Under the pieces are notes generated by a model. It ran no database searches. It was not told the origin of the DNA and was given only the letters and a program-made list of their open reading frames with translations. The translations under genes and the position numbers were made by a program. A DNA stretch of 64,000 nucleotides from Liolophura sinensis (taxonomy: Eukaryota > Mollusca > Polyplacophora > Chitonida > Chitonidae): assembly GCF_032854445.1 (NCBI RefSeq), contig NC_088305.1, positions 19,391,717-19,455,716 on the forward strand, read 5' to 3'. Below, one piece after another: positions 1 to 30,832 of this stretch; the first letter of the stretch is position 1; each line of letters begins with the position of its first letter.

Positions 1-3000
1 TCCATCAGTGGTTGAAATGAACATGCTGGGAATTTGGGACCAGCTTGACCTCTCCCCCAACAAAGCTGTGTTTGACAGCTATCACCATTGACGAGCCAAC
101 AGAGGGTACTTAATTTGTGGATTGACCACTGAGGCCAACTGAGGAAACTGACGTTTACAGCAATTTTTACGCCCCAAGAAAAAAGTTCAGAAATTTCATG
201 ATATGCTCCACATTTAACCAAGCTTTTCATGTACCCTGTAAGTCTACATGGGAATATAAGTAAACGTAATGCGTTTCATCTTCAGCATTTTGGATTAGAG
301 GATGTATTTTAAGGAGGTGTAAGATAAAGCTTATAGTTTATGGAAATAAGAAAGGTATACCCCTAAAAAAAATGAAAGAAAAATATTATTTTTGAGGCAT
401 ATTTTGTGTCTCTTATTAAAGAATCTTGCTATTTTATGTACATTTTCTGTCAGTGGTCAGAAATTTCCCGAAAGGATGTCATTATTGAACTCGCTGGAAT
501 TTGATCCAGGCCATCACCAGTTAGGCTTTGAATCATGGAGTTCATAATTTCAGACATACACAAATGATTGTTGCATGTTGTGGGAATACAATGTTCCACA
601 ATGGAATCTGTTTCACACCTTTAAGTATGTGGAGGACAAGTTTTGTCAAGGCCATCATTCTGACGAGCTAAGAGTGGGGATTGGGGTGTTGTCAGGTAAT
701 GTACCTGTACATATAACCAATGGGGCATCAGTTTTTCCGAGCACTCTCTGGTTTCCTCCACCTAAATGTATAAACACCTGTCATATAACTAAATAGACCC
801 TAGAAAACTAAAATAAAATGTTGTGTACATGTATAAATAATATTTTATCATGTTTGACATATGCATGTGTTGGGTGTAATGGATACAGGAATGCTGACTA
901 AGGCCTCTGTATGTAGAGGGTACTTGTGACCCCGGAAAGTATACACCACTAATTTGATATCATACACCTCATTTTTTTTTTTTTTTTTTGCGTATGAAAA
1001 AGCAACTTTCAGGGCAATTTATGCACATTTTTATGCTGATTTTGGAGACAAACCTGCATTGGTTGGATTGGCCAATTTCAGGACTTCACAGAAAGTGTGA
1101 TTTTGTTGTTTTACACAGAATAATTAATAATATATAACACCTTGCAAACAAGCTAAAGAGTTGACGAATTACAGTAGGTTATTGGCCCCCTAATTCTGGC
1201 CCCAAAAATCAGAGAAAAAAAAAATGTAAATGTGGATTTTGTTTTTTTTTTTCGCTTGTATGTATAGTATTGCATACCAAGCGTTCCAAATAGTAGCTCA
1301 TAAGTGCATTACATGTACATGTGCAGTGGCTTTTGATAATTTGTTTGACTATATATAAATGTCCACCAATAATCGCTAATGTTTAAAACATGCAGGTCTT
1401 GAATTTTCTCTTAAAAATATATTCTGCTTAATATTCTATAATTTGCGCTGGGCTATGTGGCTGCTAATATGAAGTGGAGGGGTTTATATACAGTGTAGCC
1501 GTGAAAGCCGGACTTTTGATCAAATCAATTGATATTTGGGTTATCATTGCTGTTAATCGTCTGTTATTGGGCTTGACTAGGCTGTGACTTATCAACCCTT
1601 GAATCTGCAGTGGATTTGCCCATGACCTTTTGAACTTATGCATTATGCAAACATGTTATATTGTCTTTTGACTGTACCATGCATGTGTTGGAGGGGTTAA
1701 GGTAAGGTGGTTGTGTTTGACAAGTGGCAGAGTGATCAGGTGTTGGGAGGTGTAAATGACTAGGCTACATGGCCAAGAGGACTGATCACAGGGTCATACC
1801 CCTACCCAAGGGCTCCCAATAACAGCTTTATCCCAGGACTAAGGAGTGGTTCCCCTAACATGATGTTGCGTATAGGTAATGACTAGAAAAAAAAAAAAAA
1901 ACTGCAGCTGTAAATGTAATACATGTATATGTGTGAATCAGCTCTGTATTGTATGTACATATAACTAAGCTTCTGTGCTTCTGTGCTCTCTGTGTGACCT
2001 TTCCCATTACAGGCTCACCTACAGCTTACTGTTGTCTCACTAGACTCCATACCCTGTACCTAAGGACCACAGTAACTTGGGTACATGTGTGCCTGGGCTG
2101 GCTTACATGTTCATGTACCTACAGTTTGCATACATGTTCATGGGTGGTATTGAGGTGTTCTAATTGTTGATAAACATCCGGTGCTACTGCATACAAGAGC
2201 ATATACCTGACCAAAAATAAACTCACAGTCATAATAGGTTAGCCATCCCTCATGTTGACTTGTATAAAGCATGTGTGAACTCAAGTCAGGTCAGTGATAG
2301 TCATGCATGTCTGTTTAATTTGGAAGAAGAAAAAAATCACATCGCCATAAATCGCCATGATACAGCTTAAATATTGCTAGTTTTGGCTTGAAGATTGTAA
2401 TGATTTATTTCATTCATTACAGGCGAGTTTGGCTGCTTTCGATCTAAAGAAGTTTGATTATTATGTTTCTGGACACGCATTTATTACGCCAAGGACGCAA
2501 GGATTTGTTAGTTTCAGGAAATATATTTTTATGCCAATCTGTCAATGTAGACAGAGCAGTATTAACCTGATGTTTAACATAATAGATAGACACACCAGAG
2601 ATTTTATGTTCAATTGGATTTTATTGCCATATTTAAGAGTTTTACACCTGTACAACAGTGGTCAGGACTATGTATGGACGAAGCCTTTGGTAAGCCAATG
2701 CTAAAGCACTTGTCAGTCCTCTGACTTGAGGCTGAGCTCAGCCAAACCAGGGAGAGCTGGATCCAAATCTACTGCAATGGGAATGCTCTAGTTGCCCATT
2801 TAAGGATGTCCTACCATGCATGTACACGTACTTTTAACAAAGGATAGAAAAAACCCTGTGAACCATAGAAACTAAAAGAGGTAGTGGTAATCCTGTATGC
2901 TTTTATTTCCCTTGACTCCCGCCTCTCAAGCCCAGCTAATGGGTGGGACCTTCTTGCACAAACTTGCTCCCAACAATTTGTGTTCATGAGACAAGTCAGA

Positions 3001-3183
3001 AACCTAAGAAAATAAGAAGGAAATGCGGCCGACAGCTGCACAAAATAAGTTGTCATTCAAATTTTCGATACCCTGTCCTTTAACGTGGGCCATTCATTTA
3101 ATAAGTGGCCTTAGTGCAAGATGACGCGAACAAATTGTAATTTTAAGAAATCTTGTATATGTTGTGTTCTTTTTATTTTTTAG
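1..3183. other. Upstream region of the kinase gene, no coding exon recognised
   Basis: I see no conserved exon here. The first coding exon of the kinase gene is preceded by an acceptor (TTTTTTAG ending at 3183), so part of this stretch is probably a 5'UTR intron and the transcription start may lie here or outside the window. It holds one MITE-like copy (988-1176), several A/T homopolymer runs (about 971-989, 1215-1250, 1888-1902) and otherwise AT-rich single-copy-looking DNA. The short open frames at 575, 1949 and 2429 show no family resemblance. Confidence 0.5.
988..1176. repeat. MITE-like element, family A (5' end replaced by poly-T)
   Basis: About 190 bp matching six other copies in this window (5180, 5388, 10028, 12101, 26244, 61106). 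Shared features are the blocks 'AAAGAGCAACTTTCAG', 'GATTTTGGAGACAAAC' and 'TTGGATTGGCCAATTTCA', plus an end related to 'TAATTCTTCAACTTTTTCGC' in inverted orientation at both termini. Here the left terminus is lost next to a poly-T run and the right terminus (GTTGACGAATTACAGTA) is present. The element has no coding capacity. Confidence 0.7.
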
Positions 3184-3191
3184 GTTTTAAG

Positions 3192-22454
<19,263 letters not shown>

Positions 22455-22667
22455 TGACGTTTTGATTTAGGAATTTAAGAACAGACTGTCACTGCGAGGT
22501 GTGTAAGTGAGGAAGTGAGCGATGACTGGTTAATAAATGTGATTCTCATGCCATATCGTCATGCTGTGCGGGGACAACGGCCAGTTACAGGATTAATCCC
22601 CAAAGCTTTGTGATGAACTGCACTATTTACTACCACTGTAACCACTGACGTCACCAGGATATTTGTG

Positions 22668-23840
22668 GTTTCGAAAGGATTCAGTATTCCCACACGGTTC
22701 AGCTGATCCTGTCAAACAGTGGTTCTCAACAAACCAGGAGCAGTACAGAGTTATAGTTCAATAAGATTTGGCATTCTCACATATAGTTTCACTGATCCTG
22801 TCAGCATTGTGTGGTTCTCAACAAGCTAGAAGTAGTACAAAGTTTTAGTTCAAAAAGATTTGGCATTCTCACACAGTTTAGCTGACCCTGTCAAGAGTGG
22901 CTCTCAACAAGCTAGGAGCAGTACATAGTTCAAACGGATTCAGCATTCCCACACAGCTAAGCTGACCCTGCCAACATGGTGTGGTCCTTAACAAGCCAGG
23001 AACAGAAGAAAATTAGGGTTCAGAAGGATCCAGTATTCCCACACAGTTCAGCTTATCCTGTCAACATTGTGAGGTTCTCAACAAGCCAGGATTTGTACAA
23101 AGTTATGGTTCAGAAGGATCCAGTATTCCCACACAGTTCAGTTGATCCTGTCAACGTTGTGACGTTCTCAACAAGCCAGGATCAGTACAAAGTTATGGTT
23201 CAGAAGGATCCAGTATTCCCACACAGTTCAGTTGATCCTATCAACGTTGTGACGTTCTCAACAAGCCAGGATCAGTGCAAAGTTATGGTTCAGAAGGATC
23301 CAGTATTCCCACACAGTTCAGCTGACCATGTCAACATTGTGACGTTCTCAACAAGCCAGGATCAGTACAAAGTTATGGTTCATAAGGATCCAGTATTCCC
23401 ACACAGTTCAGCTGATCCTGTCAACGTTGTGACGTTCTCAACAAGCCAGGATCAGTACAAAGTTATGGTTTAGAAGAAACCAGTATTCCCACGCAGTTAA
23501 GTTGATCCTGTCAACATCGTGATGTTCTCAACAAGCCAGGATCAGTACAAAGTTATGGTTCAGAAGGATCCAGTATTCCCACACAGTTCAACTGATCCTG
23601 TCAACATCGTGAGGTTCTCAACAAGCCAGGAGCAGGACAAAGTTATGGTTTAGAAGAAACCAGTATTCCCACGCAGTTAAGTTGATCCTGTCAACATTGT
23701 GATGTTCTCAACAAGCCCGGATCAGTACAAAGTTATGGTTCAGAAGGATCCAATATTCCCACACAGTTCATCTAACCCTGTCAACATTGTGACGTTCTCA
23801 ACAAGCCTGGAGCAGTACAAAGGTTATTCCTACACTGTTC
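22668..23840 (+). repeat. 90-bp tandem array, about 13 units, downstream of the kinase stop
   Basis: The unit contains 'AGGATCCAGTATTCCCACAC', 'AGTTCAGCTGATCCTGTCAA', 'GTTCTCAACAAGCCAGGATC' and 'AGTACAAAGTTATGGTT'. Units between 23100 and 23460 are nearly identical while those at 22670-22950 and the last ones are diverged, suggesting homogenisation of the centre. Ninety is divisible by three, which is why a long open frame (22976-23473) runs through it; I do not regard that as a gene. It begins 214 bases after the kinase stop and may be 3'UTR. Confidence 0.92.
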
Positions 23841-24277
23841 AGTGAACATATCGGCAGAAAATTTACTGTGCTGCAAAGAGCCTTGTGATGATGCGGTGCA
23901 CTGATGTAAAGTAGTGACAAAACCAAGACCAAACCAAGCCTGGATTGTGTAAACCTCATAAGGGTTCTGGTTTTGTGGTGGGATTATTAAAAACTAGCGA
24001 GGAGAAGATGTGAAAGTGTGAATATATCCACAGGAGCAAAAGAACAGTGTGTGAGATTTTGAAGCTTGTACCTACATGTATGATTGTCGCAACGTCTGGG
24101 ATTGCAAGATGGATGGGTTATACTTTCCTCGAGTGACAGTGAAAGGATATTTTAGTGATTTTAAGACCATTCTTCATGCATTTATTTTGCAAGATGACCT
24201 GACTTACAGCATGAAGATACCGTGATAAAAAATTTGTGACAAAAAAATACTCCAGAGCTTCATATTTGTCATCTGGT

Positions 24278-24475
24278 GAAACAAGAAACATCGTTGCCAG
24301 AAACATGGTGAAACAAGAAACATCGTTGCCAGAAACATGGTGAAACATAAAATGCTATTGCCTGAAACATGGTGAAACATAAAATGCTATTGCCTGAAAC
24401 ATGGTGAAACGTAAAACGTTGTTCTTTGATACATGTTGAGACAAAAAAATGTTGTTGCCAGGAGCATGGTGAAAT
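24278..24475 (+). repeat. About 32-bp minisatellite, six units
   Basis: The units resemble GAAACATGGTGAAACAAGAA followed by ACATCGTTGCCA, decaying toward the right. A poly-T run follows at about 24490-24510. No function is evident. Confidence 0.85.
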
Positions 24476-25393
24476 AGAAGAACTTTTTTCTTTTTTTTTT
24501 TTTTTTTTCACGGAGCATGGTGGGGTACTTTGTGGCAACAAACAGACTTTAGTACACACACAGATCACGTTGTGTTATGTCCTTGCAGTACCATGTTGTG
24601 AATTTCCAGATGAGTAATACTACAGGATTCCCATCAAAACAATGATACCCATGTACTTATATTACACTCTGTTACACCAGGATATTTCAGCTTTATGTCA
24701 GGTGGCTCGCTTACAGGTATGAACATTTTTCATCCAGACAGAGAACTTTTAAGATTGTGATGTCAGCCTTTTTGCGCCATGACGCTTTTTGACAAACACC
24801 GCTGCCAATTTGCTATTGCCCTGCGCTTCCAATGTGTGGTGCGGCTACGCACATAGTTGAGATGCGCTGCTCTGACTGGTTCCCTCTCGTAAACTCGGCC
24901 TACCTGCTCGTCTTGGCTTCCCTCAGGGCGACAGTATTCATCACGGAGACATTGTGGGTTTGTGCTTAAACTGCCTGCCTCTCACTCCAGCTATTCACAC
25001 ACCTGAGTAACAGTATTGTAAATTATTGGAGAAAGCTTCTTTTGTTTTTTCTTTTTCTTGTTTTAGCAGTGACCTATCTGATAAAAACGCTTAGCTGGTA
25101 GTGTAGACTGTCCATGTAGGTTTTCTCTACCCCTTTCTAGTGGGTTACTCCACTACGCAAAGCTTCGTTGGTTTTGTAAAACAAGTTTTTAAGCCACTCT
25201 GTTGGTTGATCTGTCCTTCAGTCAGATTTTTGACACTGTGTTGGATCTGTTAACATTATTTGATTCTGACATTCACTTAACAGACGGTCTGATGGCTTGT
25301 ACTTGATATAAGTATATGCACGTGATACAGACTAAGCTTTAAACCTAAGAGAAAGTGTTAGTTGCTGCAGCTAGTCATCAACTGTAGGGTCCT

Positions 25394-25838
25394 CGGGAGC
25401 TGTTTCTCAATGGGTGTCTTTACGACAGCAAAGTCATTACTTTTTTTTTTACTACGCCAGTCTCTAGTTTTGGATAAGAACTGGAAATCTTCAATGAAAA
25501 AAGGTAAGAAATGTACACGCATAGACGTAGAGACAACATAAACTTCGCTGAAGGGCAGTTATGCAGGCAAATACTTTAGTGGTCTCTTTCGGGTTACTAA
25601 AACTTGCAAAGTGTTTTGACGTGCTTATTGCGGCCTTGATTATTGGGCCACATTTTTTTCAACATATTTGTATGTTTTTCATTGTTCTGACTGACCTATT
25701 ACACCTCATTGTGGATGCAATATTTGCGACCTTTAGAGGGTGTCGATTTTGCTTGAGAAATGATAACGTAAATTTTACAACTTAAGACGGACCTAAATCC
25801 ACGACTGTCCTAAGTCCCTTTTGAGAAACAGCCCTGGG
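25394..25838. repeat. Probable non-autonomous DNA transposon with inverted ends
   Basis: The left end GGGAGCTGTTTCTCAATGGG and the inverted right end 'GGGCTGTTTCTCAAAAGGGA' match over most of 28 bases, separated by about 445 bp. The internal open frame (25561-25785) has no recognisable family. Confidence 0.55.
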
Positions 25839-25929
25839 TGACAACAAGCAGTGGACCGTTCTCCGGGGGCCATCTGAGATTGACGCATAAATGTAGCGTA
25901 CAAATTTGTGCATCATGTGGGAAAAGTTA

Positions 25930-25998
25930 TCTCTAACTTGCCAAAGATCGGGGGTTTATTCTGGGCATTCCATCAATTATGCTGACCGCCATCATACT
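25930..25998 (+). mobile_element. Degraded V-type SINE remnant
   Basis: Ordered weak matches: 'GGGGGTTTATTCTGGGCATT', 'CCATCAATTATGCTGACCGC', 'CATCATAC'. It directly abuts a family B MITE copy. Confidence 0.4.
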
Positions 25999-25999
25999 T

Positions 26000-26217
26000 T
26001 ATTTGACCTAAAATTTCGCCCATGACAGAGTTGCATATTTTGCCTGATTCGAGTTTTGTTGATCTTAGATCTCAGAAAGGTGTTTTGAGGTCTGTTTAGA
26101 TACTAGGATGATATCTTCTGGAAAGATGTAAGTTTTCATCTCCAGATGTTATATTGTATCACCTTTATTTACTTCAAAAAATGCTGTTTAATTTTGGGCG
26201 AATTTTTCAGGACAAAT
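26000..26217. repeat. MITE-like element, family B
   Basis: It begins 'TTTGACCTAAAATTTCGCCC' and ends with its inverted relative 'TAATTTTGGGCGAATTTTTC'. The internal sequence is more diverged from the other two copies than the ends. Confidence 0.65.
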
Positions 26218-26243
26218 ACATTAAAGAAAAAAAAATTTTTGAC

Positions 26244-26462
26244 TGCTGTAATTCTTCAACTTTTTTCGCATGTTGGCAAAGTTTTTTCAAGCATATTCTA
26301 AAGGCAGTATGCTTTTAAGTCTGTTAAAATCATACTTTTCGTGAAGCCCTGGAATTGGTCAATCCAACTGATGTAGTTTTGTCTCCATAATCAAACTATA
26401 AATGTGCTTAAACTGCACTGAAAGTTGCTCTTTTCCTATGCGAAAATGTTGAGGAATCAGGT
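26244..26462. repeat. MITE-like element, family A
   Basis: It begins 'CTGCTGTAATTCTTCAACTT', contains 'TGGTCAATCCAACTGATGTA' and ends 'CCTATGCGAAAATGTTGAGG'. Both termini are readable. Confidence 0.78.
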
Positions 26463-26469
26463 TATGATG

Positions 26470-28690
26470 TTAGACAACCATCAATGAATCGATTACTCAA
26501 CTGTTGGTGTAATATGGTCATACCGGTGGAGATGACACCCTGAATCTCTGCGCTGAAGCTGCTGTGTTATCTTAAAAACTTTGTCCATTAGAGCATGTGA
26601 ATGCAGAAGTATATTTGTATTTACATGTGACTTACATCACTTTGGAGAATTTCTCCTGGCAATGATACATTTACATGTATGGGGTGATATGAAAAACAGA
26701 AAACAATTGAAGAGAATTTTACGGATGCATCTAATTTCTGCATTGAAGAAACTAAATTAGCAATAACCCACCTATACCCTCCTTTTTAGAAACTTGATAA
26801 ATATCTTTGTTTGGTTGTTGTTTTTTGTTTGGAATAAATGAATCGCTTGTTTACTGGGTGTAGAAATATAAATTAGCCTGGGACATGACATTCTGCTTGT
26901 GAACATTTCCATTTATGACAGCTTAGTCCATGCTGGGTAGTCAAAAAATTCTTGGCTTATTTCTCCTTATTTATTATGTCTTACTTTTTTCCCTCCTTTT
27001 TTTTTTTTTTTAATTTTTTTTTTTTTTTTTTTACACACAGCCACTGCATATTTGGGCAAGTTCTGACTGGGAGAAGTTGACGAGGCTTTTTCCAGGTCCC
27101 TAATGAGCACATATTGTTACGATTTTCTTATCCAATTCGCTGATGTTGATCTGACTACAGTAAGAGCTGTAAGAGCTTCAAATTCGCACAGTGATTTCAA
27201 ATTTTGATGACTTGCACTGTGAACTTTACTGAAGGCTGACAGCGGAAGCCAGCTATTATATGAGAGTTGGGAATCTGATTAGTGTGGATAAATTTCTGAG
27301 TTTAGTCAAACGTTCAGACTAAAAATTGAATCAATCATGTCTGTAATGGGCAGAAAATGTTGTTTTTTTTTTTTTATTTTTGTTTTTGAAGTTTAAAAAT
27401 TAAACTACCACCACCAATCAGCTATATACATAAAAGTATGTGTACTGTTAAATTATGACTGCATGAAAAATGCAGGCAGTGTGTATAAACTGTATTAAAT
27501 TCTGTATGTCATGTCAAGTCCCGCTGTGATCACGCGAAAGGGGTTGCCATGGAGATGTTCCCCCCTTTTAGCTCTGCTCCTTCCCTGTTTGATCCTGGCG
27601 ACAATTGGCACGTACTTGTATCCATATATGGGCATAGCAACTGATATCTGTAAATATACTCAAGTCAATGACCAATCATAATGCCAGATGGTGATGGATA
27701 CATTTGGCCAATGAGTGAAGAGCATGTGAATTTGATATAAAAAAAAAAAGCCAAGGGATTCTGGAGTATCTGTGTTATAATATGCACACATAACCATTTC
27801 TTGTTCTATTACATTGTATGACTGTATAAAGTGCCATGAGATGCCCTACTTAACTTGCCTGCCTACCTGTTTGTTTGTTCTGTGTCTTTGTCTTTGAACC
27901 CGGCCTTAGACAACAGCTCTCACTGCTTGTGGTCCCTTGATTACATTAATCAGCTGACTACACCCATATGGGGAGTGTAATGTTTGCTGAATCTGTGCGT
28001 CGGAACAGACATTTGATAACCAGCAGTCTACTAAAATGGACGTTCCAGGTCAATAATCACTAGGCCAATTCCCAAAATGTTCAACACAAACCAGCTGAGA
28101 ACTAACAAAGTATATCAGTTACGAAGTTAGGACAGAATCATTCAAAGAGAAGCAGTCAGCCGTTTTCAATAATGTTAGAGATGCAAGGAATGTGCTAGGT
28201 GAATGAGTGAAATCAGTATTCGAATTGTGCACCATGCTTGTCTTTCAGCAAGATGGTGTGCACGTCTGTATGTCACGTGGGAAACTTAAAAGTTTGTTAG
28301 TAACTTGTTCCGTCCTTATACCAGACTGTTGTAATTGTATACGAGAAAGAAACTTGAACGTGGCCTTAAGCAACAAAGCTAAGTAAGTAAATCATTACAT
28401 GTGAAGGTCAGCTTGGGGCAGTGCAGTTAAGATCAGCCCTAGGATCACAAAGCGATCTTAGACTTAAGTCAAAATTCCACATCACATGAAGTTGTTTCTG
28501 ATACAATAAAGTCAAAATATTGCTTGACAATCTGAGTAAGTTATTGTACAACAAATGGCAGCTAAAATAACAGAAAGGAATGAACCAAATTTAATGATTA
28601 AAATTTTTGACTATATGATCCCAGGGTCAGGTCTTACCATGGATGAATGGATGAAAGGAATATGGCTAAGCTGCCTTTGAATTATCGGAC
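26470..28690. other. Intergenic, no gene recognised
   Basis: AT-rich sequence with long T runs (about 26996-27031 and 27361-27375) and no exon-like open frames. Bases about 28450-28580 are related in inverted orientation to 48559-48690 (shared 'GCGATCTTAGACTTAAGTCA' and 'AATATTGCTTGACA'), so one more dispersed repeat family is present. Nothing else is recognisable. Confidence 0.5.
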
Positions 28691-28713
28691 ATAATTACAA
28701 AGTGTCAGTTCAG

Positions 28714-29030
28714 TCCAAACCTTGGACAGAGAATTGTCTAGACTACCCTGCCTCGGCCCATGTCCAAGCCTTGGACAGAGAATTGTCTAGACTACCCTGC
28801 CTCGGCCCATGTCCAAGCCTTGGACAGAGAATTGTCTAGACTACCCTGCCTCGGCCCATGTCCAAGCCTTGGACAGAGAATTGTCTAGACAACCCTGCCT
28901 CGGCCCATGTCCAAGCCTTGGACAAAGAATTGTCTAGACTACCCTGCCTCGGCCCATGTCCAAGCCTTGGACAAAGAATTGTCTAGACTACCCTGCCTCG
29001 GCCAGTGTCCAAGCCCTGGTGGCAGTGAAT
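28714..29030 (+). repeat. 49-bp tandem repeat, six units
   Basis: The unit contains 'CCTTGGACAGAGAATTGTCT' and 'AGACTACCCTGCCTCGGCCC', with starts 49 bases apart (28722, 28771, 28820 and on). Copies differ by single bases only, so the expansion is recent. The unit holds the short inverted repeat GTCCAAG...CTTGGAC. Confidence 0.93.
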
Positions 29031-29063
29031 GATCAACAGCCCTCAAAAAGCCATTACTGAGAT

Positions 29064-29251
29064 CATAGGCCTTCCACCAACATGGTGTACACCTTGAGCT
29101 CATTGGCCTTCCACCAACATGGTGTACACCTTGAGCTCATTGGCCTTCCACCAACATGGTGTACACCTTGACCTCATTGGTCTCCCAACAACATGGTGTA
29201 CACCTTGAGCTCATTGGCATCCCAACAACATCGTGTACACCTTGAGCTAGC
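29064..29251 (+). repeat. 37-bp tandem repeat, about five units
   Basis: The units contain 'CCTTCCACCAACATGGTGTA' and 'CACCTTGAGCTCATTGG'. The last units change CCACC to CAACA. The unit includes the palindrome CACCAACATGGTG. It lies right after the 49-bp array but is unrelated to it. Confidence 0.9.
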
Positions 29252-29748
29252 TGTGCAGGTGAAAATCTGTGCATCAATTATAAACACACATCAGGTCAGT
29301 GGTTTATTCTGTGCCCCAGTTTCATGTGATTGTTCATGACCACCGTTAAGTGAAGTGTCATTGTTTGTGCCAAACATCACAAGATCCATCGACACCTGAA
29401 CTGGTCTCTAGAAGCTGATAATACAGCTGGTCTCCTCTAAACCCTGCTGTTTGAATGAATTTGTCCTTGACCAATAAGGTGTCCTTTTCTGTATGTCACA
29501 TGTGGGAGAGTTTGTCCACCAACACAACAAACCATCCTCGTTAAAGGAGTATAGCAGTAAAATAATAATCAGCTTAAGTAAATGACCTAAACAATCGTCC
29601 TAAAAGGGCACATTTTAAGATAGGGCAACTGCGAACTCTTTAGACAGGGGAACTCTTAAAGTCACGGGTGAAATTCTAGGGCATTTTACCTAATTTTAAG
29701 GCTGAGCCATAGAAACTGGTTACCATAGAACCTGCTAAAGAATACAGA

Positions 29749-29881
29749 CGTGGGTGGCTCAGATGGTTAAATGGCTGGCTTGCTGTGACAATTCAGGGGG
29801 CTCTTGGCTAATGAAGTCACGTGTTCAAATCCAGGTCTTGTTGTTTTGGCTATAGCATTTAGTCGGGGGGGGGGGGGGGGC
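29749..29881 (+). mobile_element. tRNA-headed SINE fragment followed by a G tract
   Basis: 'GGTGGCTCAGATGGTTAAAT' looks like a tRNA A-box region and 'CACGTGTTCAAATCCAGG' like a B box, about 50 bases apart, but no acceptor stem or complete cloverleaf forms. It runs into an 18-base G tract at about 29863-29880. Confidence 0.55.
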
Positions 29882-30194
29882 GGTATACTTCTATCCATAA
29901 ATCTGATTAAGGTTATATTGGTGAAAAAAATTTTGAGGATGGTGCTAATTAACATCGATCAAATCACAAAGATGACAAAAGTTACCAGCATTTCACTGGC
30001 CTGACACAAAGCTGTTTTAGACTAAGGTCTAAAACTTTGATATTCTACTCAAAATAATTTAAGCTATATGGCCACACTTGTCCCAAAGTTTACTACCAAA
30101 GCATAGGATCAGCACTTTCATTTTATGTAGTAGTTTTGGATTACAGCATTAGACTAAGGCCCGAAATAGCTTTGAGAAACTAAATCGGCCCCCC

Positions 30195-30440
30195 TAGTGT
30201 GACCGGACATATCCTGCTGGGATTGGAGTCTGTGATCTCTGGACTTCTAAGTCTACACTTCAACCATAAAAGGGAGATTCTCCCTCGCCCAGAGGCTGAT
30301 ACCACAGACTGTTTTATTAGTCACGTCATCGTGCATCCCCAGGAAATGAGTCAAACGTACACCGAAGGTTAACAGCTACGGATTTGAACCGGCGATCTCT
30401 AGATTTCAAGTCCTTGCTTCTACCGCTAGAGTAGACTCGG
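30195..30440 (-). mobile_element. Two diverged tRNA-like SINE heads
   Basis: Read on the minus strand, 30360-30440 gives 'CTAGCGGTAGAAGCAAGGAC' and 'GCCGGTTCAAATCCGTAGC', A- and B-box-like. Bases 30195-30265 give a weaker relative with 'CAGACTCCAATCCCAGC'. Neither pairs into a full tRNA, so I read them as SINE heads. Confidence 0.5.
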
Positions 30441-30572
30441 GCATGGGAACAGATGGTCAGAAGAAAGTTTTAAGATCGTCAAGAAAATGTGAAAATAACT
30501 CCTGCCTCCAAATTACATTAGCAATCATCCCATGTTCTGATGAAATTGGTGGCTTCTTGTTTTTCACCTTAC

Positions 30573-30832
30573 GTTCATTTGTTTGATTGGTGTTTTATGC
30601 CATATTCAAGAATATTTCACTTGTACAACGGCCAGCATTATTGAGGGAGGAAATCGAGCTGGGGGTGGATTAAACCCATGACCATCCGTAAGTTGCTGGA
30701 AGACCTTCCATCATACAGCCGGAGAGGAGGCCAGCAAGAGCTGGACTTGAAACTCACAGCCTCTACATTGGTGAAAGGCTCCTGGGTTGTTGCGCCGCAT
30801 TGGTGTGCTAACCATCTCATCCAAAGAGGCCC
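30573..30832 (-). mobile_element. V-type SINE, near full length
   Basis: Complement orientation: tail 'TTGATTGGTGTTTTATGCCA', 'GAATATTTCACTTGTACAAC', 'AAACCCATGACCATCCGTAA', 'CCAGCAAGAGCTGGACTTGA', 'GGCTCCTGGGTTGTTGCGCC', ending in the head 'CTCATCCAAAGAGGCCC'. This is the first minus-strand copy; all those further left are on the plus strand. Confidence 0.88.

Noticed and set aside
2429-2704. Possible extra 5' coding exon of the kinase
   Set aside because: No resemblance to Tousled-like kinase N-termini, and the METLHVDPRKQELLEARLSG exon already has a family-typical start.
22976-23473. 165-codon open frame
   Set aside because: It lies wholly inside the 90-bp tandem array; 90 is divisible by three, so one open unit makes a long open frame. 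It has no splice or family signals.
28714-29251. CRISPR-like array
   Set aside because: Units are directly adjacent with no unique spacers, and the sequence is from an animal genome.
30360-30440. tRNA gene on the minus strand
   Set aside because: It has a B box but no full cloverleaf; more likely a SINE head.
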